A stretch of 35,568 nt of DNA from Cytophagales bacterium (GCA_020403045.1 JADBYK010000100.1:1-35568); one strand, 5' to 3'. Shown: positions 25,493-33,981, counted from the stretch's first letter. A program made the numbers and translations. The notes: a model not told the origin generated them from the sequence alone.

Positions 25493-25550
25493 AGGCGTCA
25501 GACGCCTAATAAAATCGTTCAAAGCCCTTTCATCATTGAAGGGGTTTTTT
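25493..25550 (+). terminator. Terminator region after tpx
   Basis: Two structures follow the tpx stop. The first is a perfect palindrome with a one-base centre (AGGCGTC A GACGCCT, 25493-25507). The second is a hairpin (AAAGCCCTTTCA / TGAAGGGG, 25521-25544) ending in a six-T run. The second is a good rho-independent terminator despite one bulge and one mismatch. Confidence 0.7.
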
Positions 25551-25592
25551 GTTTGTGTAAATTCAACTATCTTTTCTTTTCAATTCTGCTTT

Positions 25593-26855
25593 ATGAAAAT
25601 TCTAACTTCCTTTTTATTGCTTTCGGCAAACCTTCTTTTTGCTCAAACACCAAAAAGCTATTATCTGACTGCCGATCGCATCTTCGATGGCGAAGTGATG
25701 CATACCGGCTGGGCGGTTGTTGTAGAAGCGGACAAGATCGTTTCGATTGGCCCAAAGGAAAAAATAAAGGACTCGGCTGGCTCCATTAAAATCAATTATC
25801 CTAACTCAACACTGCTTCCTGGTTTAATTGAAGGGCACTCACACTTGTTACTTTATCCTTACAATATCACCGACTGGGATACGCAAGTATTGAAAGAAAC
25901 AGATGCTTACCGCACAGCACGTGCTACGGTGCATGCCAAAAACACGTTGATGGCTGGCTTCACCACTGCGAGAGATTTAGGAACTGAAGGGGCAGGTTAT
26001 TCTGATGTGGCGCTGAAGCGGGCTATCAATGAAGGAGTGATTCCCGGGCCAAGATTAATGGTGGCCGGCAGAGCCATTGTCTCTACAGGTTCGTACGGCC
26101 CAAAGGGATACGATCATGATCAGGAAATTATGTTGGGAGCAGAACCTGCCGATGGAAATGATTTGGTGCGTGTGGTGCGAGATCAAATCGGTAAAGGTGC
26201 CGACTTCATAAAAATTTATGCCGATTATCGGTGGGGAATAAATGGGGAAGACCAGCCTTCGTTTACGTTAGATGAACTAAAACTCATCAACGAAGTGACT
26301 CGCAGCAGTGGCCGCGTAATGGTTTGTCACGCTAAATCAAAAGAGGCCATTCGAAGAGCTGTGATGGCTGGTGCTGAAACCATTGAGCATGGCGATTTTA
26401 TAGATGTGGAAACGGGCAAGCTGATGAAGGAGCACAATGTTACCTATATTCCTACCATTGCGGCTGTTGATATGATCACCCAATACCGGGGTTGGAAAAA
26501 GGGAGTTGCGCCAGACCCTGCTAATGTTGTGAACAAGAAAAAGAGTTTTAAGGCTGCCTTGGAATCCGGGGTTACTATTGGCATGGGCGGAGACGTGGGT
26601 GTTTTCCCGCACGGTGAAAATGCGTTGGAGATGGAGTTGATGGTTGAGTATGGCATGAAGCCAATGGAGGTTCTAAAAGCAGCAACCACTATCAACGCAA
26701 AGGCATTTCATTTGGATCAGCAGGTAGGTGCAATTAAAGAAGGATTGAAAGCTGATTTATTGATTGTGGCGGGCGACCCATCGAATGTGATTTCTGATTT
26801 GAGAAAAGTAAAATGGGTGATGAAGGACGGAGTGGTCATGAGAACTGAAAAGTAA
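25593..26855 (+). CDS. Secreted amidohydrolase family protein
   Basis: This is a metal-dependent hydrolase of about 420 residues. ATG 25593 gives the signal peptide MKILTSFLLLSANLLFAQ. The amidohydrolase ligands are visible in order: HxH in IEGHSHLLL, the probable carboxylated lysine in DFIKIYADY, histidines in VMVCHAKSKEA and ETIEHGDFID, and the aspartate in IGMGGDVG. The subgroup resembles imidazolonepropionase-like and Xaa-Pro dipeptidase-like periplasmic enzymes; substrate unknown. It is followed 5 bp later by the isomerase-like gene, so both form one operon. The longer start at 25536 is disfavoured because it buries the signal peptide. Confidence 0.9.
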   Translation: MKILTSFLLLSANLLFAQTPKSYYLTADRIFDGEVMHTGWAVVVEADKIVSIGPKEKIKDSAGSIKINYPNSTLLPGLIEGHSHLLLYPYNITDWDTQVLKETDAYRTARATVHAKNTLMAGFTTARDLGTEGAGYSDVALKRAINEGVIPGPRLMVAGRAIVSTGSYGPKGYDHDQEIMLGAEPADGNDLVRVVRDQIGKGADFIKIYADYRWGINGEDQPSFTLDELKLINEVTRSSGRVMVCHAKSKEAIRRAVMAGAETIEHGDFIDVETGKLMKEHNVTYIPTIAAVDMITQYRGWKKGVAPDPANVVNKKKSFKAALESGVTIGMGGDVGVFPHGENALEMELMVEYGMKPMEVLKAATTINAKAFHLDQQVGAIKEGLKADLLIVAGDPSNVISDLRKVKWVMKDGVVMRTEK

Positions 26856-26860
26856 AAAGT

Positions 26861-27724
26861 ATGAACCGAAATCAAGCAATTAAAAAAATGGCAGTTACAG
26901 CTCTCGGAGTGGTCGCTTTACCTCAGATGGCTAAGTCCATGGCCGCTTTGCCGGAGGCAGTAAAGGGAAAAATCAACCACTCAGTCTGTCAATGGTGTTA
27001 TAGTGATATTCCACTTGATGAATTGTGTGCGGCTGCAAAGAAAATTGGTATTAAATCCATTGACCTGCTCAATTCAACGCAATGGGCTACAGCAGCGAAG
27101 TATGGACTTACCTGCGCGATGGCGTATGCCAATGATTGGGGATTGCAAAAAGGATTTAACAATCCTGCTTTTCATGAGCAACTTTTGAAAGATTATACGC
27201 TCAATATTCCGAAAGCGGCAGAGGCTGGGTTGAAAAATGTCATTTGCTTCAGCGGCAATGCCAACGGGCTTTCAAAAGAAGAAGGTTTAGAAAATTGTGC
27301 TCGTGGATTAGAACCAGTGCTGAAAGTAGCCGCTCAATATAAAATGACGGTGAGCATGGAACTACTCAACAGCAAAGTAGACCACAAAGACTACCAGTGT
27401 GACTACAGTAGTTGGGGCGTACAACTTTGCGAGAAACTTGGTTCTCCAAATTTCAAATTGCTTTACGACATCTATCACATGCAGATCATGGAGGGCGATG
27501 TGATTGCGACCATTCGTAAAAACATTAAATACATTTCCCATTTTCATACAGGAGGAGTTCCCGGTCGTCATGAAATTGACGAGACGCAAGAGCTGTTTTA
27601 CCCTGCCATTATGAAGGCGATTGTTGAGACCGGCTTCACGGGGTTTGTGGCTCAGGAGTTTATTCCTGCCAACCCAAAGAAACTGATGTCGCTGGAAAAC
27701 GCAGTGAAAATCTGCGATGTTTAG
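26861..27724 (+). CDS. Hydroxypyruvate isomerase-like TIM-barrel protein
   Basis: This 287-residue protein belongs to the sugar phosphate isomerase/epimerase (xylose isomerase-like) group, closest to hydroxypyruvate isomerase. Candidate metal and catalytic residues are E in VSMELLNSKVDHKDY, D and H in LLYDIYHMQIMEGD, H in SHFHTGGVPGRHEID and E in VAQEF. The first 28 residues (MNRNQAIKKMAVTALGVVAL, then PQMAKSMA) look like an export signal, similar to the Tat signals common in this family but lacking a true RR pair. Its stop abuts the convergent DUF4097-like gene with no gap. Confidence 0.86.
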   Translation: MNRNQAIKKMAVTALGVVALPQMAKSMAALPEAVKGKINHSVCQWCYSDIPLDELCAAAKKIGIKSIDLLNSTQWATAAKYGLTCAMAYANDWGLQKGFNNPAFHEQLLKDYTLNIPKAAEAGLKNVICFSGNANGLSKEEGLENCARGLEPVLKVAAQYKMTVSMELLNSKVDHKDYQCDYSSWGVQLCEKLGSPNFKLLYDIYHMQIMEGDVIATIRKNIKYISHFHTGGVPGRHEIDETQELFYPAIMKAIVETGFTGFVAQEFIPANPKKLMSLENAVKICDV

Positions 27725-28594
27725 TTAGCGTTTAGTCAATCTCACTCTTGCGTCATCGGTTCTGATTTCCACGTTGGCATTTCCATTAGCCAACGACACA
27801 TGGGTGCGATCATCTGATTCAGCTATCTTACTAAAGTTTCCTTCGGTAGTGATGCGCGAATCATCATGCAGGATTTCAAACTTGCCCCCACCGTTGGTGA
27901 TGGTCAGTGCCACCAAGCCATCTTGTGCTTGGATAAAGTAGCGGCCATTGTCAACAATACTTGTTTCAATAAGCAAGTCGCCATCATCCATATCAGCATT
28001 GATTGATGAAAAATGCGCATTGGAGATTTGAACATCGGCATCGTCCGCGTCAATTTCCAACTCACCTTTGCCTGCATCCATGGTCACATCACCATCGTCT
28101 AGTTTGAAATTGAATCGATCGCCAGAACAAGCTGTCAAGTCAATGTCTGCATCGTCTACATCTATTGAAATCGCTCCAGCTATATTTTTAATCTTATAAT
28201 CACCATCATCACCTTTGATGGTCAAACTAACGCCCTGTGGCACGGTGATGTCAATGGTATATTTTTCACTGTAATAGCCAATCACTCCCGTCATTTGGTG
28301 CCGTTTGTGTTCTTCGATTTCAAGATTGCCACCGTTCTGATTGACATCCACCGAAAACTCATCTTGGCTGCCAAAAACCCAGCCCTTGGTAGACACTAAT
28401 CGATTGATTTTTACATGGGCATTGGTACGATTTGTTCCTGAAACAGAAACCTTCGCATCGGAGCATCTGAGAGTAAGAGTGCCAGTAGCAGCTATGGCGT
28501 ATTCTTTATCAAGATTGTAGCCTTCGCCTTTTTCTTGAGCGAATGCCCCGGCTGACAATAAAACAAACGTGATGGGTATAAGAAGCTTTTTCAT
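27725..28594 (-). CDS. DUF4097-like putative adhesin / beta-helix protein
   Basis: This is a 289-residue secreted protein (signal peptide MKKLLIPITFVLLSAGAFA). The mature part is a run of short beta-strand repeats with recurring DDxD motifs (SIDVDDADIDLTACSG, FKLDDGDVTMDAG, LEIDADDADVQISNA, INADMDDGDLLIET). These match the right-handed beta-helix fold of DUF4097 proteins. The aspartate ladders could bind calcium. A structural or surface role is likely; no enzyme motif is seen. It is convergent with the isomerase gene with zero intergenic bases. Confidence 0.82.
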   Translation of the reverse strand: MKKLLIPITFVLLSAGAFAQEKGEGYNLDKEYAIAATGTLTLRCSDAKVSVSGTNRTNAHVKINRLVSTKGWVFGSQDEFSVDVNQNGGNLEIEEHKRHQMTGVIGYYSEKYTIDITVPQGVSLTIKGDDGDYKIKNIAGAISIDVDDADIDLTACSGDRFNFKLDDGDVTMDAGKGELEIDADDADVQISNAHFSSINADMDDGDLLIETSIVDNGRYFIQAQDGLVALTITNGGGKFEILHDDSRITTEGNFSKIAESDDRTHVSLANGNANVEIRTDDARVRLTKR

Positions 28595-28714
28595 GGTGAT
28601 GAAGATTAGTTTTGCTGAGTCTTCAACGGTAGACGCGTAAAACTACTTTCAGGTTGCACCGGTGATCGGAATAGCGACTTCAACCGGCTTAAAAGTGGAG
28701 CGAACTGTAAAAAG

Positions 28715-29530
28715 TTACAGCCTGGCTATCAACTCCACGTAAAGCTCCGTCAATTTGGCCTCTGCTTTTCCAGCAATGGCAATAATCTCAGAGATGACAG
28801 CAGGTTTAAGATTGTCGGGGTCGCAATCATCGGTGAGTACTGAAATGGCGCAGCACGGCAACCCCATATGATTAGCTACCAATACTTCAGGCACGGTGCT
28901 CATTCCTACGGCATCTGCACCGATGCGATTCAAGAAACGATATTCCGCTCTGGTTTCTAAGTTGGGCCCAATGACGGCCACATAGACGCCCACGTTTAGT
29001 TTTACTTTTTTCTCTTTAGCGATTCTAATCAATAGCTTGTTCATCTTTTTTGAATAGGGTTCGCTCATATCCGGGAAGCGAGGCCCAAGTACTTCAAAAT
29101 TTTCTCCACGAAGTGGATTGTCGGGTTGTAAATTGATGTGGTCATCAATTAACATCAGCTGCCCCTTTTTCCATTTGAGGTTCATGTTGCCTGCCGCATT
29201 GGAAATCAACAGATGTTGTATACCGAGCATTTTCATAACACGAACCGGCAAAGTTATTTTATGCATGTTATAGCCTTCATAGTAATGAAAGCGGCCTTGC
29301 ATGGCCAATACTTTTTTTCCTTTTATCTCACCATAAATTAATTTTCCTCTATGGAATTCTACTGTGGAGACGGGAAAGTGAGGAATGGAATTATAATTAA
29401 TCTCAATAGCATTTTTAATCTCTTTCACAAACAGATTTCCCAATCCAGTTCCAAGAATGACGCCCACTTCAGGATTGTCAATACCATGCTTTTTTAAATA
29501 GTCAGTTGCTTCTTTAATTTCGTGGAGCAT
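28715..29530 (-). CDS. punA: Purine-nucleoside phosphorylase
   Basis: The enzyme splits inosine, guanosine and deoxy forms with phosphate to free base and ribose-1-phosphate. At 271 residues it fits the trimeric (PNP/PunA) class. It shows GVILGTGLGNL near the N-terminus, the LLISNAAGNMNLKWKKGQL phosphate and base site, and VIGPNLETRAEYRFL. DAVGMSTVPEVLVANHMG and the following segment complete the pocket. Length is normal. It is 65 bp downstream of the creatininase-family gene on the same strand. Confidence 0.94.
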   Translation of the reverse strand: MLHEIKEATDYLKKHGIDNPEVGVILGTGLGNLFVKEIKNAIEINYNSIPHFPVSTVEFHRGKLIYGEIKGKKVLAMQGRFHYYEGYNMHKITLPVRVMKMLGIQHLLISNAAGNMNLKWKKGQLMLIDDHINLQPDNPLRGENFEVLGPRFPDMSEPYSKKMNKLLIRIAKEKKVKLNVGVYVAVIGPNLETRAEYRFLNRIGADAVGMSTVPEVLVANHMGLPCCAISVLTDDCDPDNLKPAVISEIIAIAGKAEAKLTELYVELIARL

Positions 29531-29595
29531 AAGTTGATTTTAGATTTCTGATTTTAGAATTAAGAGAATAAGGCAATGAACCAAAGAAGTTGATT

Positions 29596-30357
29596 TTATG
29601 AATAGAATTTATCTTTGTCTGTGATAGCCACTTGTATAAAAAATGTGCTTACTTTTTGTGTTACTGCTTCAAAAAATCTTTTTCCTTTTTCGGCTGAGGC
29701 TTTGCTTGGGTCGCCCACGCCCGTGTCTTTTGTCACACTCGTCCATCTACGTTCAGCCCAGGCCCAGCCTTCTTGCATGGCTTTAAAGACAAATTTCTTT
29801 GCCTTGCCATCACCTGCTTCTGATAAAGGACGCGCTAATTCAGGACGAAGGTGCATAACTACGCTTGTTTCCATTTCTCCTGCGTGATCGTCTTTGTTTT
29901 CGAAAAAGAGCTTTTGGTCAACGGACTGAAACCAATTGCAGGCACATAAAAACATATCCGGAAATCTCAATCCCAATTCACGAATCGCATTGTTAAAATG
30001 ATTGGCTCCGTGGCTATTGAAAATAATCAATTTATGAATGCCTTGGCGATTGAGTGTATCCACCACATCATGAAGAACGGCTAATTGCGTGCTTGGGTTC
30101 ATGTTGATGTCGAGTATTACATCAAATTGCCCGGTGTTGACTCCAAATGGAATGCATGGCAGCACAATTACTTTTGCCCCTTGCTCCCACGCTAAACGAG
30201 CGCCCTCAGCGGCTACTTCTTCGGCTTCAATAATATCGGTGCCATAGGGCAAATGATAGTTGTGCGCTTCGGTAGCACCCCACGGCAATACGGCCACTTC
30301 AAACTTTGTTTCCTGAATGGCTTTCCAATTGGTTTCTTTTAAGATGTAGGGGCGCAT
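29596..30357 (-). CDS. Creatininase family protein
   Basis: This 253-residue protein of the creatininase/FAPy-deformylase/MftE fold has a binuclear metal site. Ligand motifs visible are E and H in LPWGATEAHNYHLPYGTDI, the NSHGANHFNN loop, and E in DDHAGEMETSVVMHL. Family members hydrolyse cyclic amides, deformylate FAPy-type compounds or trim peptides, so substrate cannot be assigned. It lies between arsS and punA on the same strand, 75 bp after arsS; a link to either is unproven. Confidence 0.88.
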   Translation of the reverse strand: MRPYILKETNWKAIQETKFEVAVLPWGATEAHNYHLPYGTDIIEAEEVAAEGARLAWEQGAKVIVLPCIPFGVNTGQFDVILDINMNPSTQLAVLHDVVDTLNRQGIHKLIIFNSHGANHFNNAIRELGLRFPDMFLCACNWFQSVDQKLFFENKDDHAGEMETSVVMHLRPELARPLSEAGDGKAKKFVFKAMQEGWAWAERRWTSVTKDTGVGDPSKASAEKGKRFFEAVTQKVSTFFIQVAITDKDKFYS

Positions 30358-30432
30358 TGTTTCAACTCGGTTTGAAAGAAAGGACTATTTCAATCCGAAC
30401 AAATCTAAATTCTTAATTCTTAAATCAAAAAT

Positions 30433-31488
30433 TTAAGCAGTAGCTCCCTGGCAACTGCTTCCCGCCCCAGCGGTGCACGCAAAACAATGCTGGCTGACAA
30501 CTATTTCTCGCTGTTCTAGTTTTGACACATCAAATGTGCTGATGTGTTGGCCGGAGCGCTCTTGTGTTTTGAGTCCCAGCATTTGATTGAAGTCGCAATC
30601 GTACAAGAATCCTTGCCAATCGATGGATATGGTATTGCGACACATCACTCCACTTACAGCTGATGGGTTGAATGCGTTGATGAGTTTTTCCATGTAGTCC
30701 TCATAATTTCCCGATTCAATTAAAAAATCCAGAAAACGACTAATGGGGATATTGGTGATGGTGAACAAACTATTGAAATCAATATCAAAATGACCTTTCA
30801 ATTCTTTTTTGAAGTCGCGCTCTAATTGCATTTGGTCTCCGGGTAAAAAGGCACCGGTTGGGTTGTACACTAAATCGAGAATTAGGCCGCTTCCGTTTTT
30901 GCCGTAACCCACTTCATTCAACATCTGCAAGCCCTTGATCGAATCTTTGAATACCCCTTCTCCCCGCTGGCGATCTGTTTTATCGGCATTGTAGAAGGGG
31001 AGCGATGAACAAATGCGCACATTATTTTCTTTGAAGAATTCTGGTAAGTCGTGGTACTTGGGGTTGGCGTTAATAATTGTGAGGTTGGAACGTACGATGA
31101 TTTCTTGCACGCCTAGCCGATGCGCTTGACTCACAAACCATCTAAAATCAGGATTCATTTCAGGAGCGCCACCGGTAATATCCAACGTCTTGATGGTTGT
31201 GTGGGTCAATACATCAAGGCATTGCTGCATGGTGTCGCGCGTCATAATTTCTTTTCGATCAGGCCCGGCATCTACATGGCAATGTTTGCAAACCTGATTG
31301 CACATGTACCCAATGTTCATTTGAAAGATTTCAATCTTTGCCGGCTTCAGTGGAAAATGCCCAAGCGGTTCAATCTTTTGTTTGAAGGTGGGTAGTTTTC
31401 CTGTTTTGAAAATTCCATTTTCAAGAAATTCTACCTGACGCTCCTGATTGGCAAGTTGATGGTGTCGTGCGTGTAGTGATTTGATCAT
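30433..31488 (-). CDS. arsS: Arsenosugar biosynthesis radical SAM protein
   Basis: ArsS is a radical SAM enzyme proposed to use the adenosyl group to build arsenosugars from methylated arsenic. The 351-residue protein has the radical SAM cluster motif CxxxCxxC at C63, C67 and C70 (YMCNQVCKHCH). LDITGGAPEMNP follows as the GGE-like SAM motif. The cysteine-rich C-terminus CFACTAGAGSSCQGA (C335, C338, C346) is the family's mark; some homologues carry selenocysteine there, but this one reads through with ordinary cysteines. It lies 89 bp downstream of the peroxidase-like gene, in the arsenic locus. Confidence 0.92.
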   Translation of the reverse strand: MIKSLHARHHQLANQERQVEFLENGIFKTGKLPTFKQKIEPLGHFPLKPAKIEIFQMNIGYMCNQVCKHCHVDAGPDRKEIMTRDTMQQCLDVLTHTTIKTLDITGGAPEMNPDFRWFVSQAHRLGVQEIIVRSNLTIINANPKYHDLPEFFKENNVRICSSLPFYNADKTDRQRGEGVFKDSIKGLQMLNEVGYGKNGSGLILDLVYNPTGAFLPGDQMQLERDFKKELKGHFDIDFNSLFTITNIPISRFLDFLIESGNYEDYMEKLINAFNPSAVSGVMCRNTISIDWQGFLYDCDFNQMLGLKTQERSGQHISTFDVSKLEQREIVVSQHCFACTAGAGSSCQGATA

Positions 31489-31504
31489 TTCAATTTTCGT
31501 TGAT

Positions 31505-31574
31505 CGTTATTGGTTGATGGTTGTCCGTTCGTTGACAGAGAGTGCGACCAACGACTAACGACCATCCAACAACG
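31505..31574. repeat. Imperfect intergenic inverted repeat
   Basis: The arms CGTTATTGGTTGATGGTTGT (31505 on) and CGACCATCCAACAACG (to 31574) pair imperfectly around a GACAGAGAGTGCGA loop. It fills the gap between the peroxidase-like gene and arsS. It lacks a T-run and looks like a decayed intergenic repeat or an RNA processing structure. Confidence 0.45.
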
Positions 31575-31577
31575 AAT

Positions 31578-31913
31578 TTACATGGATAGTTTCTTGGCTT
31601 TGTTCATCATCATCACTCCGTGAACCAATGTTGCTCCGCTTCGAATGGCAGCCGCCACATGAATGGCTTCCATCATGCCTTTTTCGGTAGCGCCCTTTTC
31701 CAATGAATCTTGTGTGTAGGCATCAATACAATACGGGCATTGTACGGTGTGTGCCACCGCTAGTGCGATCAACGATTTTTCGCGGGCAGTAAGGTCGCCC
31801 TCCTTAAACACATCTCCATAATAAGAGAAAAACTTATCGGCCAGGTTTTTTTCCCATTCGCCAATGTTGCCAAATTTTTTTAAGTCTTCGGGGTTGTAGT
31901 ACGTGTGTTCCAT
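31578..31913 (-). CDS. Arsenosugar biosynthesis-associated peroxidase-like protein (CMD family)
   Basis: This 111-residue protein has the carboxymuconolactone decarboxylase/AhpD fold. The redox CxxC is in QCPYCIDAYTQD and is followed by a conserved helix with His (EAIHVAAAIRSGATLVHG). A family of this kind is repeatedly encoded beside arsS and is named for that link; its exact reaction is not known. Its position immediately upstream of arsS supports the call. The start ATG 31913 gives MEHTYYNPEDLKKFGNIGEW. Confidence 0.88.
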   Translation of the reverse strand: MEHTYYNPEDLKKFGNIGEWEKNLADKFFSYYGDVFKEGDLTAREKSLIALAVAHTVQCPYCIDAYTQDSLEKGATEKGMMEAIHVAAAIRSGATLVHGVMMMNKAKKLSM

Positions 31914-31985
31914 GTATAGTCATTGGTTTAAAATCCTATAAAAGTATTGAATTTTCAACTCTAACTAACACATACGATGTCTGCA

Positions 31986-32314
31986 GTACGACAGTTTTGC
32001 ATTTCTCCGTGACCCTTGTGGCCTCTTTGTGTTCCCTGTAGTAAAAATGCAAACCACTAGGGGCTCAAAGGTTGCAGAAAGTACCCCATTAATCCCAAAA
32101 TTGTGATTAGGAATGACAATTTTGCCCGAAAGTGACGAATATTGAAGATACCGTCAATATTGTCAGGAATTACCCTGACATTGAAAATGAAGGAAAAATT
32201 TGTGATCCTAAAAAGGCTATTTCTTTCATTTTCAATCGTCAGCACAAAGTGCAAAAAAGTCTAATGACTTTTTTGGGTTAAGCTATCCACCTTAAGCAAA
32301 ACTGTCGTACACCC
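31986..32314. repeat. Interspersed repeat copy 2 (MITE-like, 329 bp) with 9-bp flanking duplication
   Basis: The element has perfect 15-bp terminal inverted repeats (31986-32000 GTACGACAGTTTTGC; 32296-32310 GCAAAACTGTCGTAC), with ACCC beyond the right arm. It is bracketed by ATGTCTGCA at 31977-31985 and 32315-32323, a perfect 9-bp direct repeat typical of a target duplication. The left 99 bp and right 34 bp match copy 1 near 18.9 kb with few differences. It has no coding capacity, so a transposase would have to act in trans. It separates the arsenate reductase gene from the peroxidase/arsS pair. Confidence 0.78.
32085..32280. repeat. Extra core of copy 2: tandem hairpins
   Basis: This segment of about 190 bp is absent from copy 1. 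It has its own near-inverted ends (TTAATCCCAAAA at 32089, TTTTGGGTTAA ending at 32281). Within it lie six inverted repeats in a row: 9 bp (32096-32104/32116-32124), 7 bp (32138-32144/32155-32161), 7 bp (32161-32167/32174-32180), 12 bp (32180-32191/32225-32236), 4 bp (32242-32245/32249-32252) and 9 bp (32253-32261/32266-32274). The content suggests a nested mobile element or a structured RNA. Confidence 0.6.
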
Positions 32315-32395
32315 ATGTCTGCACCACCACAGGGAATCGTATTTTTTTTCGGATGATAAGCTGATGAAGATAGTTATAATAAGGCGTTGTGGCTC

Positions 32396-33007
32396 CTACA
32401 CTTGCGAGAACGCAAATAGCATCTCACGCCCTATTTGTTGCACTCGTTCAGCATACCTGGCTGATTCGAGCGGAGTACCGTCAAATTCTTTGGGGTCATC
32501 GTAAGTGATAGCGATGCGGGCTTTTGCGCCCAGTACAAGCGGACAGTTTTCATCAGCATGCGAGCACGTCATGATGGCTGCAAAGCCGGGGTTGTTATTA
32601 AAAGAGTCATCGTACTTTTTTGAGAAGACCTTGATGGATGGACTCGTGGCAGAATAACTAACCTGATACACCGGATTGTCACCGGGTATTTCGATGGTTA
32701 TTTGAAAGCCCGCCTCTCGCATTGCTTTCACAGCGCGTGGATTGAAAGCGGTCGCCTCGGTTCCGCCCGAAAGACAAATGATATCTTTTACACCAAAATA
32801 ATCAGCCGATGCCTGCGCCCACAACTGAGCAATGTGACTTCTACGCGAATTGTGTGTGCAAATAAAGTTGAGATAGACAGGTTGACCTGCGGGTGATTGT
32901 TGAATGAAGCGGGTCAACTCCGTCAATAGCTTTTTTCTTTCCGTTGGTAGTTGATCAAACTGTAGCACAAGGCTTTCAGCTGTTGCTTGAAGAGTAGGGT
33001 GAAGCAT
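32396..33007 (-). CDS. Arsenate reductase, low-molecular-weight phosphatase type
   Basis: This 203-residue protein has a low-molecular-weight tyrosine phosphatase core with the P-loop C50-x5-R56-S (FICTHNSRRSHIAQ). The DP general-acid loop is ITYDDPKEFDGTP, and further cysteines (MTCSHADENC) could relay the disulfide. Such proteins in arsenic loci reduce arsenate to arsenite with thioredoxin. The 35-residue helical N-terminal extension is typical of the Bacteroidota version. It lies 74 bp downstream of arsM and is followed by a repeat element that breaks the locus. A role as protein phosphatase is the alternative. Confidence 0.87.
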   Translation of the reverse strand: MLHPTLQATAESLVLQFDQLPTERKKLLTELTRFIQQSPAGQPVYLNFICTHNSRRSHIAQLWAQASADYFGVKDIICLSGGTEATAFNPRAVKAMREAGFQITIEIPGDNPVYQVSYSATSPSIKVFSKKYDDSFNNNPGFAAIMTCSHADENCPLVLGAKARIAITYDDPKEFDGTPLESARYAERVQQIGREMLFAFSQV

Positions 33008-33081
33008 GAAAAAATTCTACTAGGTTTAAAAATCTAAAAATGCGAAGGCGTCACGCACCGGTGGCATGGCGCCTGGCAAAA

Positions 33082-33924
33082 TCAATTGCAACATCCGGGC
33101 GCGCAGCAGATATCGGGCTTCTCTGCATACACAGTGATGCTGAAAATACCCGTGCTTCCCGTTTTAAAATCCACCATGGCCTCTGGTGTTAAATATTCTT
33201 TTAATATTTCATCGGGCAATGTGATCCGTTTTTCTTTTTGCAATGTGATGTTAGTGAAGCCGGCTTCTTTAATGATTTTCACGTACTCGTCTTTTTGGAT
33301 GGCTCCCGAAACGCAACCTGCATACATCTCCGCATTTTTTTGCAGACCCTCTGGCAAATCGCCCGCCAGCACAATATCCGAAACACTAAAGTGCCCGCCC
33401 TTTTTCAGCACACGAAAGGTTTCGGCAAAGGCTAGTTTCTTATCAGGAACGAGATTCAACACACAATTGCTCACCACCACATCGGCACTGTTTCCGGCCA
33501 ATGGCATATTTTCAATATCACCCTGGCGGAATTCGACATTCGTAAAGTTCAACGCCCTCGCATTCGCGCGCGCTTTCTCAATCATTTTGTCGGTGAAGTC
33601 GATGCCGATTACTTTTCCGGTTTCTCCTACAATGGAGCGTGCCACAAAGGCATCGTTGCCTGCACCCGAGCCTAAATCGACCACCGTATCGCCTGCTTTG
33701 ATTTGTGCAAATTCGGTAGGCAAGCCGCAGCCTAGCCCCAGGTCTGCATTGGCTACGTAGCCTTTCAATTGCGTGTAGTCATCGGCCATTACACTGTAGT
33801 CGATCGTGCCACAACCTGTGGCGCCACAGCAACTTGTCTCATTAGTGGTTTTACTCTGTTCGGCAATCTGGCCATACTTTTCCTTCACCATTTGCTTTAG
33901 TTGTTCTCCTGTTTCCGTTTTCAT
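33082..33924 (-). CDS. arsM: Arsenite methyltransferase
   Basis: ArsM methylates arsenite with SAM, the first step to methylarsenicals and arsenosugars. The 280-residue protein has SAM motif VVDLGSGAGNDAFVA (81-95) and the three conserved arsenic-binding cysteines: C66 (LGLGCGLPT), C154 (VSNCVLNLVP) and C204 (YAGCVSGAI). Extra cysteines are at the N-terminus (SCCGATGCG, 31-39) and in a C-terminal CCAPGCC tail. A probable ArsR operator lies 20 bp upstream of its ATG, so it has its own arsenic-responsive promoter besides any read-through from arsR. Confidence 0.95.
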   Translation of the reverse strand: MKTETGEQLKQMVKEKYGQIAEQSKTTNETSCCGATGCGTIDYSVMADDYTQLKGYVANADLGLGCGLPTEFAQIKAGDTVVDLGSGAGNDAFVARSIVGETGKVIGIDFTDKMIEKARANARALNFTNVEFRQGDIENMPLAGNSADVVVSNCVLNLVPDKKLAFAETFRVLKKGGHFSVSDIVLAGDLPEGLQKNAEMYAGCVSGAIQKDEYVKIIKEAGFTNITLQKEKRITLPDEILKEYLTPEAMVDFKTGSTGIFSITVYAEKPDICCAPGCCN

Positions 33925-33944
33925 ATGATTTATGTTTTTAGTTA

Positions 33945-33960
33945 ATCGTAATATTGCGAT
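33945..33960 (-). promoter_or_regulatory. Probable ArsR operator before arsM
   Basis: ATCGTAATATTGCGAT is a 16-bp palindrome with one mismatched pair. It differs from the perfect palindrome before arsR by one base. It lies between arsR and arsM, upstream of the arsM start. Confidence 0.7.
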
Positions 33961-33981
33961 GGGTTTGATTAAAAAAATAGC

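Noticed and set aside
32057-32254. Small open frame of 65 codons on the minus strand
   Set aside because: It lies wholly in the repeat and its hairpin core, so the frame is a by-product of AT-rich palindromes.
33086-33760. Open frame of 224 codons on the plus strand
   Set aside because: It is the exact antisense of arsM, whose motifs and operator make the minus strand the coding one; its translation has no recognisable domain.
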